Part shown: piece by piece, positions 39,271-50,557 of the stretch
Numbering within the stretch: position 1 is the stretch's first letter
How the letters are laid out: each line of letters opens with the position of its first letter
Origin: Parietichytrium sp. I65-24A
Taxonomy: Eukaryota; Sar; Bigyra; Thraustochytrida; Thraustochytriidae
Reading direction: 5' to 3'
DNA: 64,000 nucleotides
Assembly: GCA_012862575.1 (NCBI GenBank)
Contig: BLSF01000052.1
Coordinates: forward strand, 124,001 to 188,000
Position numbers and translations under genes: made by a program
The notes under the pieces: model-generated
What the model was told of the DNA's origin: nothing
What the model saw: only the letters and a program-made list of their open reading frames with translations
Databases searched by the model: none

Positions 39271-39370
39271 GTGTTTGGATATGCCTTTGAAGAGTTCCAG
39301 CTCGTCCAAAAGTTCTCCCACATTCGCCACACTCGTGCCTTTTGTTCTCCGTGTCGCTGTGCCGTCCCAT
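38351..39370 (-). CDS. C2H2 zinc-finger array gene B, N-terminal part
   Basis: The homologous start shared with gene A is the ATG at about 39370 (MGRHSDTENKRHECGECG). The frame is also open to an ATG at 39469 that would add 33 residues (MHVDLHGERRARAVRRDE). The first finger, with TLQRHIQTLH, is unique. Fingers from the second onward repeat the block at 37024-37943 exactly, up to the gap. The right piece lacks the five or so fingers that precede this block in the left piece. It is therefore either a longer real array, a second allele, or a second gene head joined by scaffolding. Function as for the other part: a predicted nuclear DNA-binding array. Confidence 0.75.
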
Positions 39371-39469
39371 TCTCTCCGATACATTCGCGTTGCCAAACTT
39401 CGTCCGCGCCTGTCCCTCGTCTCTCCTGACTGCCCTCGCTCTCCTCTCTCCGTGCAAGTCAACATGCAC

Positions 39470-40012
39470 CAGTTATACTAAGTTATACTATTCGAATAGA
39501 TTCGTATGGATTCGTATGGATTCGTGACATTTTCGTGACTGTGAATCTGCGAAAGTGCGAAAGATTGGAAATTGTAATCTCCTTCGTCTGATTCGCAGAG
39601 ATGCTATGGATTTGACGAGATTTAGAATGAGAACGAGAACGAAGGAAGGCCCTGCTACAGCATTCGAGGAGGCATTATGTCTTCCTTGGGCTGTTTCAGA
39701 AGAAATGTTTTGGCGAGCCTTTGAAGACTTGCACCTATCGATCGATACATATCGAAAGTGACTTCTCACATACGTTGCACTCGCGGTCTTTCTGCTTCTG
39801 ATGGGCAGTTTGAACGTGAGTTTGGAGAGCTTTAGCTTATCCAAAAAGTCCCCCCCCCCGTCGCACTGGAAGTTTGTCTGTTTTAGATGAACGCTCTAAA
39901 TATTGACTCGCAAGGTGCAGTAAAGCTCTCTCTCAAGAACGTAGATGCAGTGGTTTTGAGTTGATTGATTCGAATTGGTTTAATCTGGTGGGCGATTCTA
40001 TATTTCAGTTCA
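39470..40012. other. Intergenic region between zinc-finger gene B and gamma-glutamyltransferase
   Basis: It contains a decayed zinc-finger remnant (separate entry), a C10-type tract at about 39850-39860, and a short CGTATGGATT repeat near 39500-39525. No intact gene is seen. Confidence 0.65.
39737..39897 (-). pseudogene. Decayed C2H2 zinc-finger remnant
   Basis: On the minus strand one can still read SVHLKQTNFQCD, then after a G-rich tract FG*AKALQTHVQTAHQKQKDREC, then NVCEKSL, with in-frame stops. This is the same finger-linker-finger grammar as genes A and B, but much diverged (linker HQKQKDREC). It is therefore an older copy in the cluster rather than part of gene B. Confidence 0.7.
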
Positions 40013-41989
40013 TCAGTATCCGATCGCCAGGCCGTCCGCGCGACCATCGGAGCCTGCGCACAAGACACCGGTGGCACGATCACGAGTGATAATCTGACTT
40101 CTACCAAAGACAGATCTCTCCACGCCTTTAACAACCTTGGAGTGGTTGACAAGCAGGATACGATGGCCCATATCTTCCAACTGCTCCACGGTCTCTTCAG
40201 GGATTCCGTCCTCCAGTGCTACGGCACCATCGGCAGTGCCATCTGTAATACAAAAGCGGGGAGCGTCGACAGCGGCCTGGGGATCCATTTTGTAGTCGAT
40301 AAGGTTCACAACAAGCTGCAGATGGCTTTGTGGCTGAGCAAATCCGCCCATCTAAGAGAACCATAAAACAAGGTCAGAATTCGGTCACGCACAACCCACG
40401 CCCCCAAGCCAAGTAGAACTTACTGAAGTAAAAGTCGCAAACAGTTCCTTCGTATCATGGTGAAGAATAAGAGCGGGGATAATGGTGTGATACGGGCGCT
40501 TTCCAGGAGCAATAACGTTTGGATGATCCTTTTCGAGGCTGAAATTCTCGCCACGATTCTGAAGAGTGAAGCCACATCCCTTCGGAATGATTCCGCTCCC
40601 GAAGCCTTCATAGTTAGAGTTTACGACCGAAACTGCATTTCCCCACTGATCCACCACCTCTGTGTATATGTTTATATTTCGATGTCATAATTTATATTTT
40701 GCAAGTCAGTCGGCGGTCACTCATGTTCGATCGCCTGTTTTAACGAAACACTTCAACACAATAAACAATAACTTACGAAAAGAGACAGTGTCGCTGCCGT
40801 ATGCAGGACTTCCTTTCTCAAAGTCCAAGCTCGCCTTCTCAGGGTTGATGAGCTTGCTCCGCTGCGCTGCATATGACGGGTCCAACAACCCTTTGATTGG
40901 AACTGGTACAACGGCTGGGTCGGCAACAAACGCCCGAGCATCGGCGAACGCAAGGCGCATGGCTTCAATTTCGAGATGTAAGTGTTCCTTGGAATGGAAC
41001 GGCGTGCTTTCTGGATTTGCGTGACCGCCTTTTTCATGCGCATCGTTAACGATATTCAGCGCTAAAAGAGCCGCAATACCCTGGCCATTTGGAGGCACTT
41101 CCACGATATCAAACCCTTTGTAGTTCACAGCGATTGGCTCTGGGAAGGTAGTCTTGTGACCCAGTAAATCAGCAGGCTCCATGACGCCGCCCAGGTCCGC
41201 CAAGACCTTGCAAATTTCTTTTCCAGGCCGCCCGCCGTAGAATGCTTCTTTGCCGCCCTTGCCAAGCTCGCGCAAGGTGGAGGCGAGGCCGGGGTTTTGG
41301 AAAGGCTCGCCTGCCTTTGGAGCTCGATAGCCGCCTTGTGCGGCGTCATCTTTGACCATGAGCTCTGCAAAGTGTGGTCCACGCTTGAGCTGAGGCACCC
41401 CACGGTTCCAAAAGTACGCCGTCAGAGGTGAGACTGGGGCGCCTTCCTCGGCCAGCTGAGCTGCTGGTTCCAAGATGTCGGCAAGGCTCATGGTTCCCCA
41501 CTTTGCAACGGCATCCGCCCAAGCGGCGGCCGTCCCTGGAACAGTGACACAATGCGGGCTGTCGGAAGGCAGGCTTGTTCTTCTCGGATGCTTCACTCCG
41601 TCCGAGGCGCCGGCGTCGCCAATGTCGCGAGCATCGTCATTCTCCCCGGGCATGACATGCGCCTCCTTCTTGGGATTCACAGAGTCCAGAGCTCTCTCCA
41701 AGGTCAGCTTCGCTGGCGCACGACCAGACCCATTCAAAGCGTGCGTCGTGCGCGTTTTCGCATCATAAAAGAGCACAAAGCAGTCTCCACCAAGCCCAGT
41801 GGAACATGGCTCAGTCACATTCAGAGCTGCCGCCACGGCAATACCTGCATCCACTGCATTCCCGCCGGCTCTCAGAATGCGCAACCCAATCTCAGTTGCC
41901 AGCGGCTGCGAGCTTGCAACCATTCCGTGCCTTCCAAACACCGGCGACCTTCGCGAGCTGTATTTCCCAAGCTCATACTTGATCTCCAT
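40013..41989 (-). CDS. GGT: Gamma-glutamyltransferase / glutathione hydrolase-like (3 exons)
   Basis: Exons on the minus strand are 41989-40777, 40659-40424 and 40351-40013. Introns of 117 and 72 nt start with GTAAGT. They join to 595 residues from the ATG at 41989; upstream the frame opens only with TTG. GGT is an Ntn-hydrolase that cleaves or transfers the gamma-glutamyl group of glutathione. Visible are [29 protein letters not shown] and [15 protein letters not shown] in the large subunit. The autoprocessing site is SDTVSF, whose Thr becomes the nucleophile. After it come [23 protein letters not shown] and DAPRFCI in the small subunit. No signal peptide or membrane anchor is evident, as in cytosolic GGT-like enzymes of microbes. 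The copied recurrent motif CACTGTCA lies 155 bp upstream of the ATG. Confidence 0.93.
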
Positions 41990-43871
41990 CTTTTCAGACA
42001 CAACCCCAAACAGAAACAACAGAAACTATCGCAGTAACTCTCGTGAGACCAACAAATCGGAACACTTTTACAGCCCAGGACATACGCAGGAGTGTGTACT
42101 CCTTACTCAAGTTCCTATTTAGCGCGTAGTGTACGTGTGTACTCACTGTCAGTACGTACGCAAGTGCACTCGCAATTTGTAAACTTCACCGCCGATGTAC
42201 AACTTGGTTAGCGAAGTCTAGAGTCCGCAGATCCCACAGATTCCACAGATCCAAAAAACTAATCTCAAGACTTGGTCAATACGGATTCAATACTATTCAA
42301 TATTTAGTTAAGTGTATTGTTTATGTTACTCTTTAAGACTCATTGCTACTCTCAGTGCTACTCATGGATAGTGGTCCGAGCTAGTTGCGTTCTTGAGAGT
42401 GGATTCGCTGTCAATGAACATGCAAGACAACTGATGGGCAAATACGCATTGTCCGCGCGACATCTCGAGCTCCACTGTGTAGCAGCGCAGCTCGACAGCT
42501 CTCAAGAAGCTGGCCGGAATCAGTGCAGACCAGAGTCAAAAGCTCATGATTCAGATCAGATCAGTTGATGGTCGATGATTGATGATGGTTGATGGTGGAG
42601 GGTCGACTATTATGAAGGCAGCCGAGTTGACGGAGAAGATGATGGTTGAACCGAGGGTCACTCGAGACCGTAGACAACTCGCCTGCACTCCGGGTCTCAA
42701 ATGCGTCAGTTCGACTGCTTCTCCTTGATCGAGAAACACCAAAGTGGATCGCAGTTCGCGAATGGTCTTGACAACTGGTCCGTAAGGGATGATACGAGGT
42801 CAGTAGCACTGCATATCCGTTGAACCGGTACTTTCCGAATCTGAGGCCACAGTCGAGATTATCGAGAGCGAAAGTAGCGAAAGCCGGAGTTGGAAGAGTT
42901 AAGGTCAAGAATTGGAGATGTCCGGTTCCCCAAGCTTGAAAAGTAGAGTTTCAACCCAGCATCAATTATAATTTTCAGGTGCAAAGCTCCAGAGTCCAAG
43001 GTTTCAAGAAGCTCCCGTCCTGCAAACTTTCTCACAGAGCCCGCGATCCTGTTCATGTTTTCTGCACGTGTGAGCCGAAGGCATCGTACATCCGATGGCG
43101 AATTCATTCGCGTATCTATGAGACGCACTTGAAACGTCAGGACATGTCAGGACGTCCCGAGTTGACGATTATGGTGGCAACCTTTGCCCGATTGAGGTGG
43201 CCGTGAAGGTGGTGGCTCTGAAGTCGAAGCTGGAAGCGGCGCTGTTTTCAAAGAAAAACGTGGAAAGAGACACGTCAAGCTGACTTGCGAGGCACGGCCA
43301 TTTATGTCAGTTGTGGCAGGCTTTCAAGTACATTGGTCTGGATAGGTAATAACTAGCAGTACGTTCAAGAAGCAATTTTCCTTTCCTCGAAGTTAGAAAA
43401 TTTCACAAGTTTGTGAGGAAGGTTCGAAATTCAACACTTGAACTTTCTGGCAACGGAAGTCGGTACCGGTACCCACTGTCAGTACAAGCCAAGCTTTTGT
43501 AGTTTGTAGTTTGTTGCTCAGGGTTTCGGACGTATTCACAATCAGGACATGCCACAGAGAGCATAATGTCTTGAAAGTTGTTGGTCGACTCCTTGGCCTG
43601 CTACCATAATTTTTCAACCGGGTACTTTCGGAAAGCTGCGATAGAGTGGCGAGAGCTAGCTCTTTGTTTGGGAATTGCAACACGAAAACTCGATTCGTTG
43701 ATGGTCTCAGGTAGCAGCAGCACTTCAACTTTATGCTGGAACGCATGCACCATCTGAGAGGTACTGGAAACCTGAGGTGAACGGCTTTGAGGTTTCACAT
43801 GCATTCTGCAGGTGCGTCTCGCTGCCCCGTTGCCCCGGTGCCGCCGCAGTGAAGGCGCGGAGTCAGACGCG
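41990..43871. other. Divergent intergenic region between GGT and the 7TM gene
   Basis: It should carry both promoters. It contains two copies of the TGACAGTG/CACTGTCA motif (42144 and 43474), a GTACCGGTAC palindrome (43463) and a TGATGGT-type repeat near 42565-42600. Several frames of 80-117 codons exist on the minus strand (42561-43945). None has a recognisable domain, and they overlap each other, so no gene is called. Confidence 0.55.
42144..42151. promoter_or_regulatory. Candidate TGACAGTG-type motif upstream of GGT
   Basis: The sequence ACTCACTGTCAGTAC, 155 bp before the GGT ATG. The same extended motif recurs between other genes. Regulatory function is inference from recurrence and position only. 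Confidence 0.3.
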
Positions 43872-44828
43872 ATGGGTGAGGATACGGGCGAGGCTGGCGA
43901 TGCCTCGGCCTGCCCCACGGAATTTGTTTTGTCGGCAAACTGCACCGTGGAGGACTACGTCGTTGTTGTCGGCGATCTGCGCATTTTCCGCTTCATGCTT
44001 TTGACATTATTTTGCGTGCTCTTTCTGGCATTTTCGAGGAAGGCTGCAGAGGAGTTTTACTCGCAGGCGACCAGCGGCAGACAAGCTCGTCTACTCCTGT
44101 ACGTCCTGGGAACATGCCACTCGGTGCTGCGGGTCTTCTCGCTCCAGTGCAACATGCACGGATTCTACCAAGATTCGGTGTGCTCAAATGCCACTGGCGG
44201 CACAATTTGGATGCTTTGCTACAGCCTTTGCCTCACAGTGCATACGTTCACCTGCTTTTCCTTCCTCAATATTCTCAAGGTCCTTCAGAACCCGTTCGCG
44301 AAAAGACAGTCTCCGCTGTCACTCACAATCAATTTTGGGGGGCTTTCCACTATTTTATGCGCGCTCTTGACGATGGTGAGCTATTATTACGGGAGCGTTG
44401 GGGACACCATAACGCAGATCATCATAATATTGCAGCTCCTTTTCATCGTTTTTGTGCAAACTGTGATCGGCAGGACACTCAACAACCGGATGAGGGAGTC
44501 AACTGAAACTGGTTCTCGCAACAGAGAGTCCAAGGCGATGAGACGGTACCGGTTTCTGATCTCAGTCCTGGGTTCTGTGGTAATATTGAACACGATTATC
44601 AACTTGTCCATCAATGCGATTGACATTTGTTGTGAGACCAAGGCGAGATTAAAGGTGCAAATGATTGTTATTCTCCCCATCACTTGCGAAACACTCTCCA
44701 TGTTGCTAGTGCTCTATTCGTTGCGAAAACCAGCCCTCGCTTCGGTCCAGCCGACGCAAAATAGGAGCTCCAAGACCGAAGTGCAGACACTGCACACACA
44801 AACACAGCAGTTACAGAGTGTATCATGA
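43872..44828 (+). CDS. Orphan seven-helix membrane protein
   Basis: The start is the ATG at 43872 (MGEDTGEAGDASACP); the frame upstream opens only with GTG. This gives 318 residues. Seven hydrophobic segments are clear: FMLLTLFCVLFLAF, ARLLLYVLGTCHSVLRVF, IWMLCYSLCLTVHTFTCFSF, NFGGLSTILCALLTMVSYY, IIIILQLLFIVFVQTVI, FLISVLGSVVILNTIINL and MIVILPITCETLSMLLVL. Sites for N-glycosylation (NCTV, NATG) lie in the N-terminal part and between helices 2 and 3, consistent with an outside N-terminus. A basic loop lies between helices 5 and 6 (RNRESKAMRRYR), and the tail is Gln/Thr-rich. The topology resembles a G-protein-coupled receptor or a TOM1/THH1-like 7TM protein. No DRY or NPxxY motif is seen, and I cannot assign a family. 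No intron is required. Confidence 0.75.
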   Translation: MGEDTGEAGDASACPTEFVLSANCTVEDYVVVVGDLRIFRFMLLTLFCVLFLAFSRKAAEEFYSQATSGRQARLLLYVLGTCHSVLRVFSLQCNMHGFYQDSVCSNATGGTIWMLCYSLCLTVHTFTCFSFLNILKVLQNPFAKRQSPLSLTINFGGLSTILCALLTMVSYYYGSVGDTITQIIIILQLLFIVFVQTVIGRTLNNRMRESTETGSRNRESKAMRRYRFLISVLGSVVILNTIINLSINAIDICCETKARLKVQMIVILPITCETLSMLLVLYSLRKPALASVQPTQNRSSKTEVQTLHTQTQQLQSVS

Positions 44829-45474
44829 TGGTGTACACCTGAACATCGAACGCTTGCGATTTGATTGTGAATCTATTATTAAAGTGACCGCGCTTCTCTC
44901 ATAGTGAAAGAGTGGCTGCTGACTTACATTTACAGAATTCAGAAAAAAGTGCTTTTTTCGAGCACTTCGCACGGCCTGGCACCACATCACCTGACATGGA
45001 ACGTCAGTCAAGCAGCATTTGCACCAACTTCGTCTTTGGATGGCCACAGTCTGCTCGCCCTCGTTTTCCGGAGAGGGCCTCCCTTACACCGTAGTAGCAC
45101 TCTTGCGCATATTTGAATTTGATCCTGTATAATACCTCTCCAGAGGAACTAGCTATCTCGCTTTGTGACCCTCGCAGGCACCGAGTTGCTCGACAAAATA
45201 GTTGGAATTCTCTACGACAAACAAAAACTATTTTTAAGATTAGGTTACTGAAGAATGGGTTGTCAGAACAGTGGGAAGTGCTCAAGATCATCACACAGTG
45301 TAAAACAGTGCGACTCGAAGGCGCAGCAGTATCAGCTCTATACATACAATATTTCGAGAATTATGTACAATCACATGAATTGCCTTCTCGAGCTGATGCT
45401 CCGACCCTCCTAAGCCAATTCGTTTTTTTGGAACAATGACTCTCTGCCGTTGCACAAGAGCGCATCCATACCAT
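44829..45474. other. Convergent intergenic region between the 7TM and MYB genes
   Basis: No gene or notable repeat. A plus-strand 108-codon frame (45113-45439) starts late, lacks any domain and lies in the 3' flank of both genes. Confidence 0.55.
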
Positions 45475-46962
45475 CTAAATATCGCGTGCGGAGTACTGGG
45501 CGGCAGCAGCTGCGGCCGCAAGAAGCTGATGTGGAGAAAGTGGCTTGTTCAGAGAGTTGAGCTGAGGTTGCGGCACAAAACTAGACATGCTGTTCGAGAA
45601 TACGTTGAAGTAATTGGAGAATAGCACTGGGTCGGTGGCAAGCGGAGAGGATGTGTTGTTTCCTGCACCCTGCAGGTTGGTGAGGACGCTCGGTGGAGCC
45701 GCCATTTGTGATGTGCCCGAGAAACCAAACTGTTTGGCAATCTGGCTTGCAATTTCCCTCTGCAAAAGGTCGTTGAACTGCGGGGAGGAAGGCTTGGCTT
45801 GGTTTTGCTGGGACAGCATCAGCTTGGCCATCTCACGGTAGCTCTCGCTCATTCTGAGAAGCTCCTTGGCGCGTTCAGCGACCGCAGTGAGGTCCATGGA
45901 CCCGCTCGAGTCAGAGGAAGGGCTTGGGGCCCCCGTGCTCATTGTAGGCGTGTTCACGAGGGACTTGCCGATCGACAAGAGGTCTCCGATGGTTGGGCTA
46001 GGCGTGTTGTTCCCAGGCGAGTTGTGGAAGCTCGTCTGAACGTCCTTGAGATTCTTCTTCTTACTTGCGGCCCTTGAAGTAGGAGACTTCTTCTTGCGAC
46101 CTCCAGCGGCGGGCTTCTTGGGCTTCTTTGTGGAAGCCGCCGCAGCGGCGACAGCTGCCGCAGCTGCAGTTTTCCCGGCGACGGCGACAGCGTTGTCAAC
46201 GTCGTTTGTCTTCATCTTCCCCTCGAGAGCGTTGCGAACCAAATAAGCTGGTTTAATAGAATGCCAACGGTTCTTGACTCCGTTCTCAGATCGCCCAGGC
46301 ATCAGTTCCGCAATCCACTTCCATCGGTTCCCGAGGCGCATGTGAAGTTCGTAGAGCTGGTGGTCCTCCTCAGCGGTCCACTCGGTTTTGGAGATCGTTG
46401 GATCCAAGTGGTTAATAAAGCGCTCTCGCACCTGCTTGCCCAGGCGGCCATTGAGAGACTTGGCGATGACGGACCATCTAACGCTCTGCGGGCCGCCGCT
46501 CTCCTCGATCATCTGTAAGATTTTCTGATCCTCCTCTGGGCTCCACGGGCCTTTCACTAGCCCTGGTTTGAGGCACTTGTTCCACCTGTGCAGGCACTGC
46601 ACGTCCGATCGCTCCGACCCGCTGAGCTCGTAAAACTCCTTCGCGATTCGTTTCCAGTGCCTGTTCCCATTCTTCTCCACCAGCTTGCGCAGCGCGGTAT
46701 CTTCTTGCTGCGTCCAGCGCCGGCCGGGCCTCCGTTTCTTTGGCAGATCCACCTCATCATCGTCGTACTTTGTGGCGACGACCTTCTGCGCCTTGGTCGG
46801 CGGCTGAAAGTCGTTCAGATTCGACTGCGCCGGCGAGTTTTCCGACATGAACTCCCTCTTCATTTCAGAAGCCCCCGCGAAGCTGCGCTTCTTGCCGGGA
46901 AACCCGCCTTTGCTGTTGCTCTCATTGTTGCTCATCACCGTCGCCATCTTCGCGTTCGGCAT
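45475..46962 (-). CDS. Three-repeat MYB transcription factor (R1R2R3)
   Basis: This single-exon frame gives 495 residues from an ATG at 46962. Three MYB repeats occupy about residues 81-237: R1 GRRWTQQEDTALRKLVEKNG, R2 KGPWSPEEDQKILQMIEESG ending RLGKQVRERFINHL, and R3 KTEWTAEEDHQLYELHMRLG ending RSENGVKNRWHSI. The regularly spaced Trp residues and the R2/R3 recognition helices fit animal c-MYB and plant 3R-MYB, which control cell-cycle genes. R2 has a small insertion (GGPQSVRW). Downstream lie an Ala-rich stretch, a basic KKPKKPAAGGRKKK nuclear-localisation-like cluster, Ser/Thr/Pro-rich regions and Gln/Asn/Ala-rich low complexity, probably regulatory. The upstream intergenic DNA has GT- and CT-rich tracts. 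Confidence 0.93.
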   Translation of the reverse strand: MPNAKMATVMSNNESNSKGGFPGKKRSFAGASEMKREFMSENSPAQSNLNDFQPPTKAQKVVATKYDDDEVDLPKKRRPGRRWTQQEDTALRKLVEKNGNRHWKRIAKEFYELSGSERSDVQCLHRWNKCLKPGLVKGPWSPEEDQKILQMIEESGGPQSVRWSVIAKSLNGRLGKQVRERFINHLDPTISKTEWTAEEDHQLYELHMRLGNRWKWIAELMPGRSENGVKNRWHSIKPAYLVRNALEGKMKTNDVDNAVAVAGKTAAAAAVAAAAASTKKPKKPAAGGRKKKSPTSRAASKKKNLKDVQTSFHNSPGNNTPSPTIGDLLSIGKSLVNTPTMSTGAPSPSSDSSGSMDLTAVAERAKELLRMSESYREMAKLMLSQQNQAKPSSPQFNDLLQREIASQIAKQFGFSGTSQMAAPPSVLTNLQGAGNNTSSPLATDPVLFSNYFNVFSNSMSSFVPQPQLNSLNKPLSPHQLLAAAAAAAQYSARDI

Positions 46963-48257
46963 GCCTTCCTAACCTAACTCCTTGACTCCTTTTGCCTGTG
47001 CAAACGGATGGAATTGCACTGCAAGCGTGTGGAGCAAGGATACGACCAATTCAATTCGAGGACTGTAGGAGACCCAAAAGGAGGAGGACTCTCAACTCAC
47101 TCAGGCCTGGTTGTTTGGTTGTTTGGTTTGTTGGTTGTTTGGTTATGTGATTGTGGTTGTGATTGAGATTGTGGTTGTGATTGTGAGTGTTCGCAAGGGA
47201 CAGAGATTAGAAAAAGGACAACACTTGCTTGCTCACTCTCTGCTGTCGTTACTCTTCTCTCTCCTTTCCGAATTGGCTGCTGCTACTTGTGCTCGTCACA
47301 ACTCTTTGTGGTTTTGCTACTGCTCTGTCTCTGTCTCTTTCTCTCTCTCTGTCTCTGTCTCTCTGTTTCTCTCAGTCTCTCATTCTTCCCTCCGATTTCC
47401 CTCTACGCAGTGCTATGGTGGGTCTAGCGCCGGCGCCTAATGTCGGTGCTGGGCCAAGTAGAAGATTGGGACAGAGTACTAGTGACGTGTTAAGGGAAGG
47501 GGTAGGGACGGGCGAGTACTGCGGGAGTACGGAGGTAGGGATGGGTTAGCGTGAATGGTAGTGGTAATGGGAGATGGGAGTAGAAGGAGTGGAAGGAAAA
47601 TGTGGCCCATATCTTGGGGTCTCTAGGCGTTAGGGTAGATGGGTATTAGATGACCTGTTGTTTGTAGTGGTGAGTTGGTTGTATCGGTAATGGAACTTTC
47701 CATTCCTTCTTTTTCAAGAAATCAATCCTCTGCTTCCTTTCTTTGGCCAGTCTCTCCACTGGACAGTTCGGAAGACGACCTATAATTGCACTCTTTTTCC
47801 TTTCGCTTGTTTTTCAATCAAGAGATTGTTAGATTGTATGCGCTTACTTTTCTGCTTCTATTTCTGGCGCTTGCTTACGAAGGCCGTTGACCAACATCTG
47901 AAGTTCTTGTTTGTAATTTGCTTGTGCCAAGTCATCTTGGGGACGAGCACTCGTGTGGCGTCACATGTCCAGTCGCCACGCGCAAGTTGCAAACGCAAAC
48001 GCAAATGCAAAAAGTGTAGAATAGAAATAATAGAAATGGAGCAAACCGCACTCGTTTAGCAGATGTGAGTCGTGAGTCGTGAGTCGCCGATGTTGTGGAA
48101 GTCGCGGAGGAAGGAACGATCTGACTGCGACTGCTCATTAAACAATGAGTTATTTCTGAATTCTGAATTCTGCAGATTGACAAGCGCTTATTCTGAATGC
48201 GCGTAAAACCACAGACAGATCGAATGGCCGCAGGAGTGCAGGAGTGGAAGAAGGCTT

Positions 48258-48263
48258 CTTTTT

Positions 48264-48294
<31 letters not shown>

Positions 48295-48296
48295 CT
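48258..48296. repeat. (CTTT)n microsatellite
   Basis: About nine tandem TTTC units in non-coding DNA. Confidence 0.95.
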
Positions 48297-50244
48297 CATT
48301 CCTGCTAATAACGCTCAACGACGGAGCTCTCCAAAAATGAATGAGATTCCAGATTCCAGATTCCACATTCAAATCGTAAATTCATTCTTTTTGCATTGAT
48401 ACTAGATCAAGAATAGCTGAAAGTGCAGATGAATGAAGCTATAAAAACAGAAGGTTTGAAAAAAAGTTCTCCTTGTTGCATTCATTCTCTTTTGCTTCGG
48501 ATAAAACCCTCACGCAAAGTTTTTGCTGGCGCTAACGGACCGGCAGGGTCTTACGCCCGCCTAATCGCACCTTACTACCGGACGTTTGGGAGCCTAACTA
48601 TCAATTAATGTAAACTATAGTATCCAGAGTTTGGGCCAAATTTTTGGCAGTTGCGAACAAGATAGTCCGTTGCCACGGGTGTTAACCTAAACGGTAGACA
48701 GGGGTTAGTCGGCGGTGATCCGTTCAAGCGTCCGTTGCCGTATTGGCTAAGAGTCGGTTAACAGCCTTAGGCAACGTCCGTTTGATTGGATTTGTGACAG
48801 ACTGTGAATGTTCATTGACATGTGAATAGATTTGGATTCTTTGGATTTAGATTTATTTGCTTCTCTGAGCAAAGTAACTAAATTTTAAATGAATGCCTCC
48901 TTTGCTTCGCAATGTTTTACACTTACTCACTGTCAGTTCGCATCAAGTAAGCCATGCAAGTATTTGTCGAGAAAGGAAGTAAAGCTCGTGTTTTGTATGA
49001 GATATGAGAAAGGGGAGCCGCCATTGTTTTATACTTCTGTTTTTGTTTCTATCTTTGACAAGCGCTTTCAAGTGCTTGGACACTTGAGGCACACTTGCGC
49101 GACCATGGATGGCGGGTGGCCCACTCAGTTTCATTGGGAGCCCGATGGTGCAACACGCAGACGTTTGCCTTCTACTCTCTGCTTTCTGTTATTAGATTTG
49201 GAACCTTTCCATTTCCATTTCCATTTCCAATTTCCGATTTCATTCCCTCCTTCACTTTCTTTATTTTCTTTCTTTCCGTTTTCATTTTCACACCGTTGGT
49301 TGCTTTGCTTCTCGGTTTGATGTTGGTTGGTTGGTTGGTACAACGACAGTGCGAAAGGAGTGAATGTTGTTGCATCCATCCTCTCCGCCTCTCCGCCTCT
49401 CCATCTGCGAAATAACAGTCCCTGGTGTTGATGGAAGTTCGGATCCCTGCCTGCGTGCTTTGCAGCCGTGGACGACTGACTCTACAGTACGCGTAGGCAG
49501 AAAGAGAGCGTTGGAGAGTGGATGATGATCCCAGGATCTCTTGCCGTTTGGGCATGGCTTCGATTGATCTTTTACTGCAGACTCGTGTGGAGCGTTGTCC
49601 CGTCGAGAAAGACTATCCGCTCCACGCCAGATTACGCTAAATGCTCGGTTCACGATACGCCGCGACAAGCATTGGCACATGGCACACATGGCGATCCTTT
49701 TGCTCTGCTGCTTCGTGACAGTCTGGCGAGCGAGCTAGTCATGGTACGCTATAGTACGCCACAATTGATGGGTGGACTGGACCTGGTGCAAGCTTGATGC
49801 TGGAATCTGTCGCTTTGCATTCACTGTCCTTACAATATGTGCACTGCAGGCTTGCTCTACTCTTTAGACAGCCAGACTGAGCCAGGTTCCAAGGTTGTCG
49901 TATCGTATCCTTTCTTGTTTCCGACTTGATTTGAAACCCAGACTTTCGGCACTTTCGGCACAGCCAACCAATTGCCAACGACGCGTTTTGCATTTTGCGG
50001 TTTGCTTTGGCGTGCTGTTTTGCAGAATGAAGTTAAGAAGGATTTACTGATGATGATGGTATTGACGGTGAGCAACGCGATTCATTCCGCTCAATCCATC
50101 CTCCACGCGTCGACAACGAACAAACCAACGAACGAACGAACGAGCAGGAGAATGAGAGTAGAGAAAGAACGAACGGAGACCACAAGTCCAAACAGAACTG
50201 AAAAGATGCAGGATTCAGAAGAAGAAACAACTCAAGCAAGGTTA

Positions 50245-50557
50245 TTAACCCTCACCTGCTCTGCGAACTGCCGAATTCAGCTTTTTCGTCCAGAATGCAC
50301 AAGAGATTGGTTCTGGAAAAGTTGCGTGGTCGCACTCGATCAATCTTGATCCACAAGACAAGAAAAATGGCGTCTCATGCAAGGACAGGGCACTGAGCAA
50401 ATGCTTCTTCCGCGCGCGCTGGGCGTCTTGTTTCTTCACCGTTCGTTGCAAGATGGCGAAGAGCATGTTCAAGATACTCTTTGGGCCACGGCATGAGCGC
50501 TTTTGCAAATACAAAGTGATGCGGCGAGCTAGACTTCGCCGAACCGAAAGGAGACAT
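50245..50557 (-). other. Possible exon(s) of an unrecognised minus-strand gene
   Basis: An ATG at 50557 opens a 60-codon frame (MSPFGSAKSSSPHHFVFAKA...). An overlapping frame (50514-50245) continues with LHETPFFLSCGSRLIECDH and SCAFWTKKLNSAVRRAG. The latter ends at a good donor (AGCAG|GTGAGG), followed about 55 nt later by a pyrimidine-rich CATCTTTTCAG acceptor. This looks like splicing, but I could not connect it to a full gene model and recognise no family. Confidence 0.25.

Noticed and set aside
42561-43945. Series of 80-117-codon minus frames upstream of the 7TM gene
   Set aside because: They overlap one another, no domains are seen, and they lie in a region that must contain two divergent promoters.
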